From Silene latifolia (lineage: Eukaryota > Streptophyta > Magnoliopsida > Caryophyllales > Caryophyllaceae): 64,000 nt of DNA. The first letter of the stretch is position 1; every line of letters starts with the position of its first letter. Below the pieces are notes generated by a model. The model was not told where the DNA came from, did no database searches, and worked only from the letters and a program-made list of their open reading frames with translations. The DNA lies in the NCBI RefSeq assembly GCF_048544455.1, contig NC_133536.1:38334652-38398651 (forward strand). The letters run 5' to 3'. Both the position numbers and the translations under genes were made by a program. Positions 60,407 to 64,000 of the stretch are shown here, piece by piece.

Positions 60407-61311
60407 TGTGGACAAGGCCCTCGGGAACTGCGTCCTCGGGATCCACACTAGGCATAATCGACTCGAGGTTTTTTCGAATCGAATTAAGACAAATTAGAGT
60501 CGCCACCAAGTTTTTTGGGAACATGGAACCGTTCAAGTCAACTTTACACCTTTCATCGAAAAGCATAAAGCCAATCGACTACGAGTGATTAAAGATAAAG
60601 ACTTGTACCCTATATCACTCGATTTGAATGACTCTCATAATCCAATGGTATTTAGACGGATCCACAAACCATAGATCTTGAGTAAGGGGTGAGGGTACGG
60701 GTTTTGGTGGTATTTGGAGCGGGTTTTGGGCTCGGGATTTGGCACGTAAAACAGGAGGCTGCTCGTGTTTTATGCGGGCTGTTTGGGGGTGATTTGGGGC
60801 ATGATTTGGGCCGTGGTTATGGGGTTCGAACTGGGATTAGATGGGTAGAGGCTTAGGTTGGTTAGTGTACTCGATATTCGTGCCAACTCGTAAAGAAAAC
60901 GGGCTCAAAAACCGAGCTATAATCGAGCTTCAAAACACATGTTTAAAACGAGTTTTCTTCGCTTTTAAAATCGATTTTTCAAATCGATTAACATATTAAA
61001 ATAAATGATTTTTCAAATCAAATATACTCATAAAAAATGATTTTTCAAATCAAATATTTATTTTATTTTCAATAAAATAAACTTAAGAAAATAAATTCAA
61101 AATAAAATAAAATAAATTGAAATCACCTTAAAAAAGACTTTAATTTAAATATCATTTAAATTAAAATACTCCGTCGACAACGCTCATTCTACATCGTAAA
61201 ACGAACCCAAATAATGACAATGACAACTAAATAAATACATGTGTCCTATCATCATCGGGTGTTTGCCGGGTTCTCTATAAATTCCAATATCGACGGATAC
61301 GGGTATCTACA
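60407..61311 (-). repeat. Tat/Ogre/Retand-like 3' LTR
   Basis: 905 bp, TGTGGACAAGG to GGGTATCTACA on the plus strand, so TGTAGATACCCG to CCTTGTCCACA on its own strand. A purine tract (minus-strand AAAGTGGGGGCTC, 61312-61324) abuts its right edge. That makes this a 3' LTR of a minus-strand element extending beyond 64000. Confidence 0.8.
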
Positions 61312-61324
61312 GAGCCCCCACTTT
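61312..61324 (-). other. Polypurine tract of the Tat-like element
   Basis: The minus strand reads AAAGTGGGGGCTC immediately before the LTR TGTAG start. Two related tracts (minus-strand AACTGGGGGCTC) occur further inside, at about 61868-61880 and 61906-61918. Confidence 0.75.
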
Positions 61325-61619
61325 GACTGAGGCTTGGACAAGGCGAAAGTCAAAGTATACCCCAGGTCCCTCTCGACCTGAGGATTCTGCGGGTCGTTTA
61401 TAGTCCATTAGACTTGCGTATATAAGCTCGCCAGCCATAAGAAGAGATCATACCTGAAACTTCGCTGGGGATTTACTCTTGCTTCTGTTGTGTCAAATTA
61501 TCATCGTTGGTCGTTGACCTATAAAATGCATATATGGTGGGTTGAGCCTTATCCTTAGGCGCCTACGTATCCGTTTCTGACGGAATCAAACCCGCGTCGT
61601 AGTTCGGCAACTGCTGACA

Positions 61620-62200
61620 CATGCCCAAAGTTTATCATCTGCTGGCATTTGTCCAAAATTCATCATCTGTTGACATTTGCCCAAAATTTATCATCTGCTG
61701 GCGCTTGTCCGAATGGGACAGGACTTTCCGAGGAGGTTGCCGCCGCTGTCATCATTTGCTTTCAGCTACGGAATTCTTCCATTTCATACTCTTGTATTGA
61801 ATTGAATTCTTGGTGGATATCATCCTCTACATCTTGATAGTGGTCTCTGAAGCCAACGGCTTCAGAGCCCCCAGTTTGCAATGGCTCTAAAGTCGAAGAC
61901 TTTAGAGCCCCCAGTTGAAGCATATCTTGCTATATTTGAAACATAGAAAATGTACTAGCAATAATCATCACATAAGCACATTTGGATCATCGATCTTGAA
62001 ATTAGATTATTTGAAATACTGGGTCATCGACCCGAGAATTGAATTTGAAAATTTTAAATAATTGGGTCATCGACCCGAATTTTGAATTTGACATCACTTG
62101 GTATGTTGGGCCATCGACCCTTCAAAAATTGTATTGGAAAATTTTGAATGATTGGGCCATCGACCCGCAAAGATTCTATTACTTGGATCATCTATCCACA
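61620..62200. repeat. Tandem and dyad repeats in the Tat-like 3' region
   Basis: Three repeat types follow each other. About three units of CATCTGCTGGCATTTGTCC type lie at 61630-61710. Two units with hairpins around GGCTTCAGAGCCCCCAGTTTG lie at 61845-61920. About four or five units of 40-70 bases built on the near-palindrome GGGTCATCGACCC lie at 61985-62190. Hypervariable tandem repeats are known in the 3' UTR of plant Tat elements. Confidence 0.8.
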
Positions 62201-62610
62201 ATTCTCAAAAGGTAGTTTTTGAAATATTGAAATTTTGAAAAATTTTGAAATTTTTGGAATTTTGGAATTTTTGAAATCAAACCTTGATGCGTGAGCAGGA
62301 AATACGACTCAGACACTTTGTATGACCCGTAAACAAACGTGGGCGTAGCCCGCTACCGTAAAACAAAAAAAAGAAAATAAAACCGTAAGTGTGCACGGGC
62401 TTTAATTCAAATATGGACTTGCTGGGGGTAGAAAGGTAAATTGGCCATTCTGATGCCAAAAGAAGCAATGAATGAAAACCCGACGCATCGTGCTAAAGAC
62501 TGGTGTGAGCTGGGGCGGGCCTAAGAGGCGAGCTACCCGAGGCCCATACGGCCAGAAAAAAACGCCACCCTAGGGGTTTCACCCTAGGTGTTTCCTTCCC
62601 TTATACTTTC

Positions 62611-62619
62611 TATATATAA
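62611..62619 (+). promoter_or_regulatory. Candidate TATA box of the antisense ORF
   Basis: TATATATAA on the plus strand, 65 bases before the antisense ATG, in a less AT-rich context than most of the window. It would start transcription near 62645 and give a short 5' UTR. Confidence 0.55.
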
Positions 62620-62683
62620 GGAAGAGTTGCACTGCAAAATTTTATTCTACTTTCCCAAACTGGTGCAAACGACATAAATCATT

Positions 62684-64000
62684 ATGAATAATTTAGTGAG
62701 TGCTATGCGAGCATGGGAAACAGACTTCACTGTTGCAGAAAGACAAGAATTAAAGACGGCTCAACTGGCGCAATTACTTCCCTTACGCCAGATCCGCCCT
62801 CAACCTGCTTTGCTAGAACACTGCCTTAGCTATTGGGATTCTCGTAACCATGTCTGTGCTTTTCCTGAGGGGGAGATCTGCCCTTTACCGGAAGAGTTTT
62901 CTGCCCTGGGAGGATGGGATGCTGAGGCCATAACGGCTATACCAAAATTTCATTCGGGGTGGCGTGGAATATATCTAGACTGTCTTGGCCTCTCTAGGAC
63001 GGAGTCTGAGGATATAGTTACTGGTGACGAAGTCAACCTTCTTGCTATTCATCGGAAATTTTGCATCTTGCGAAACAGCACTTCGCTGCCAACGTACTGC
63101 CGTAGGGCATTTGGATTGATCATGTTACATCTTTATGCCTTCGAAGGTAGGATGAACAAGACAACTTGCGTAGGACAAGCGAAGCTTCTGTCTATTGTGT
63201 CTCAGATGGAGACGGGACATAACCCTTCCTGGATTATTCTTGTTGAAACCATCAGGGGTTTAGATGCTAAGAAAATGAACCTTGGTGCTGATTGGTCGGG
63301 ATGCTCCCGTCTATTGCAGGTAACAAAATCTTATCCTCTTGATTTCGCGTTCTTGATTTTTACCACAATTCTTGTGTTATTGCCACGATTTATCTATATT
63401 TTGCCACGATTTTGTTGCTATTGTCTTTTTTTGTTTTTTTTTTCTTTTTTCTTTTTTTCACGTTTTTTCTTTTTTTCTTCTTCTTTTTTTCTTTCTTTTT
63501 TTTTTCTTTTTTTTTTCACGTTTTTTTTTTCTTCTTTTTTTTCACGTTTTTTTTCTTTTCTCTTTCTTTTTTCTTCCAGGTGTGGCTTTGTGAGAGATTT
63601 TGGCTCTTTGCCCCGCCGCGTGAGCCAAACTCGTACCTCGCCCGTATGCTGACTATGTGTGCTAAGCGGTATGAAAACGAGCATCAAAATGACCTTGCTT
63701 ATTGGCGAAACAAAATGACAGAAGGAGGAGGTCGCCCTCTTTGCTGGTTTATGCCTTGGCTTCGCCTCAAATCTTTTACTATCCTTCCGGAAGATGATAA
63801 GACCAGACGTTTGCAATTATTGGGTTTGGAAAGGTCTATCCACATTTACCCCGACCGCGTCTTGCGTCAGATGGGCCGTAGACAAGTAATTCCCAAGTGC
63901 GAGGCTGTTCTGGGACGAGCAAGAGAACTACATCCCTCTATTTGTGATGACTGGCTCGAAAGATGGCACCAAAGGCGTCTCTGGTACGTATCTGCGCGCC
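62684..64000 (+). CDS. Antisense ORF of the Tat-like element, intron-containing (3' end outside window)
   Basis: Exon 1, 62684-63319, starts at ATG and has 212 whole codons. The donor is TTGCAG|GTAACA and the acceptor TTCTTCCAG|GTGTGG. Exon 2 starts at 63580 in the same phase and stays open to the last base (140 codons). The protein has no retroviral motif. It has Trp/Leu-rich conserved-looking segments (LLEHCLSYWDSRN, FPEGEICPLPEEFSALGGW, RAFGLIMLHLYAFEG) that resemble, from memory, uncharacterised plant DUF7745 / mobile-domain-like proteins. Antisense ORFs in this place have been reported in Tat elements, including Retand of Silene. Function unknown. The absence of stops on both sides of the intron argues that it is maintained. 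Confidence 0.65.
63320..63579 (+). other. Intron of the antisense ORF
   Basis: 260 nt with GT-AG ends and a very long pyrimidine tract (63420-63570) of T runs broken by TTTCACGTTTT units. Removing it keeps the frame open, while reading through meets a stop at 63650 after low-complexity Phe/Ser. Confidence 0.75.

Larger units (their letters stand above)
60407..64000 (-). mobile_element. Tat/Ogre/Retand-like Ty3/gypsy element (partial, runs off the window)
   Basis: The LTR form, the adjacent purine tract, a long 3' region with tandem repeats and an antisense ORF are all features described for Tat-lineage elements of plants. gag and pol would lie beyond 64000 on the minus strand. The element interrupts the Athila-2 5' LTR. 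Confidence 0.7.

Noticed and set aside
63418-63816. 132-codon minus-strand Lys/Glu-rich ORF
   Set aside because: It arises from the T-rich intron tract read in reverse and has no family features.

Overview
This window is repeat-rich nuclear DNA from a flowering plant. It holds one recognisable host gene, a two-exon SHI/STY/LRP1 (SRS) transcription factor on the minus strand at 20173-21595. Almost everything else is transposable-element DNA, much of it nested. GT-AG introns, the SRS family, Athila and Tat type Ty3/gypsy elements, Ty1/copia elements with an initiator-Met-tRNA primer site, plant L1-type LINEs and CACTA/MULE/MITE DNA transposons all fit an angiosperm. I lean weakly to Caryophyllales (Silene-like), from memory of similar repeats, and cannot prove it here.

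Layout: 1-2493 is a dispersed LTR-like repeat, with a diverged inverted partial copy at about 190-560 and a direct copy at 883-2493. 3225-4386 is a long-TIR MULE-like element and 4643-6410 a non-autonomous CACTA element with a small ORF. 7189-8021 and about 8165-10885 are two 5'-truncated LINEs on opposite strands. 11318 to about 15648 is a 5'-truncated, decayed copia element. 15649-24155 is relatively free of recognised elements and carries the SRS gene.

24156-45729 is a small MITE split by a 21.2-kb Athila-type element (minus strand, 24309-45553, LTRs of 1488 bp each, TSD ATCAA). That element carries gag, a protease remnant and an ATHILA ORF-1-like gene but no reverse transcriptase or integrase. 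It is itself split by a copia element (28618-37126, TSD CCAAA), which landed inside ORF-1, and by a LINE (38312-40044, 16-bp TSD). 45813-48501 is a short copia-like non-coding element (TSD GTGTC).

About 48990-50090 is a second direct copy of the 883-2493 repeat. It is cut by a second Athila element (50091-60406, minus), which has pol and ORF-1 but no gag. That element's 5' LTR is cut in turn by a Tat/Ogre/Retand-like element (60407 to beyond the end). The last element carries, antisense to itself, an intron-containing ORF (62684-63319 joined to 63580-64000+).

The most unusual signal is a short palindromic motif, CTCGATCGAG, in spaced arrays of about 6-12 copies. The arrays lie in promoter-proximal positions of three unrelated element families, in the Athila-1 LTRs, upstream of its ORF-1 and inside its gag coding sequence. 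The second Athila has a different motif (GACGAGCG) in the same two non-coding places, U3 and upstream of ORF-1. All boundaries, target-site duplications, primer sites and motifs were read by eye. Family names rest on remembered motifs, not on a search.
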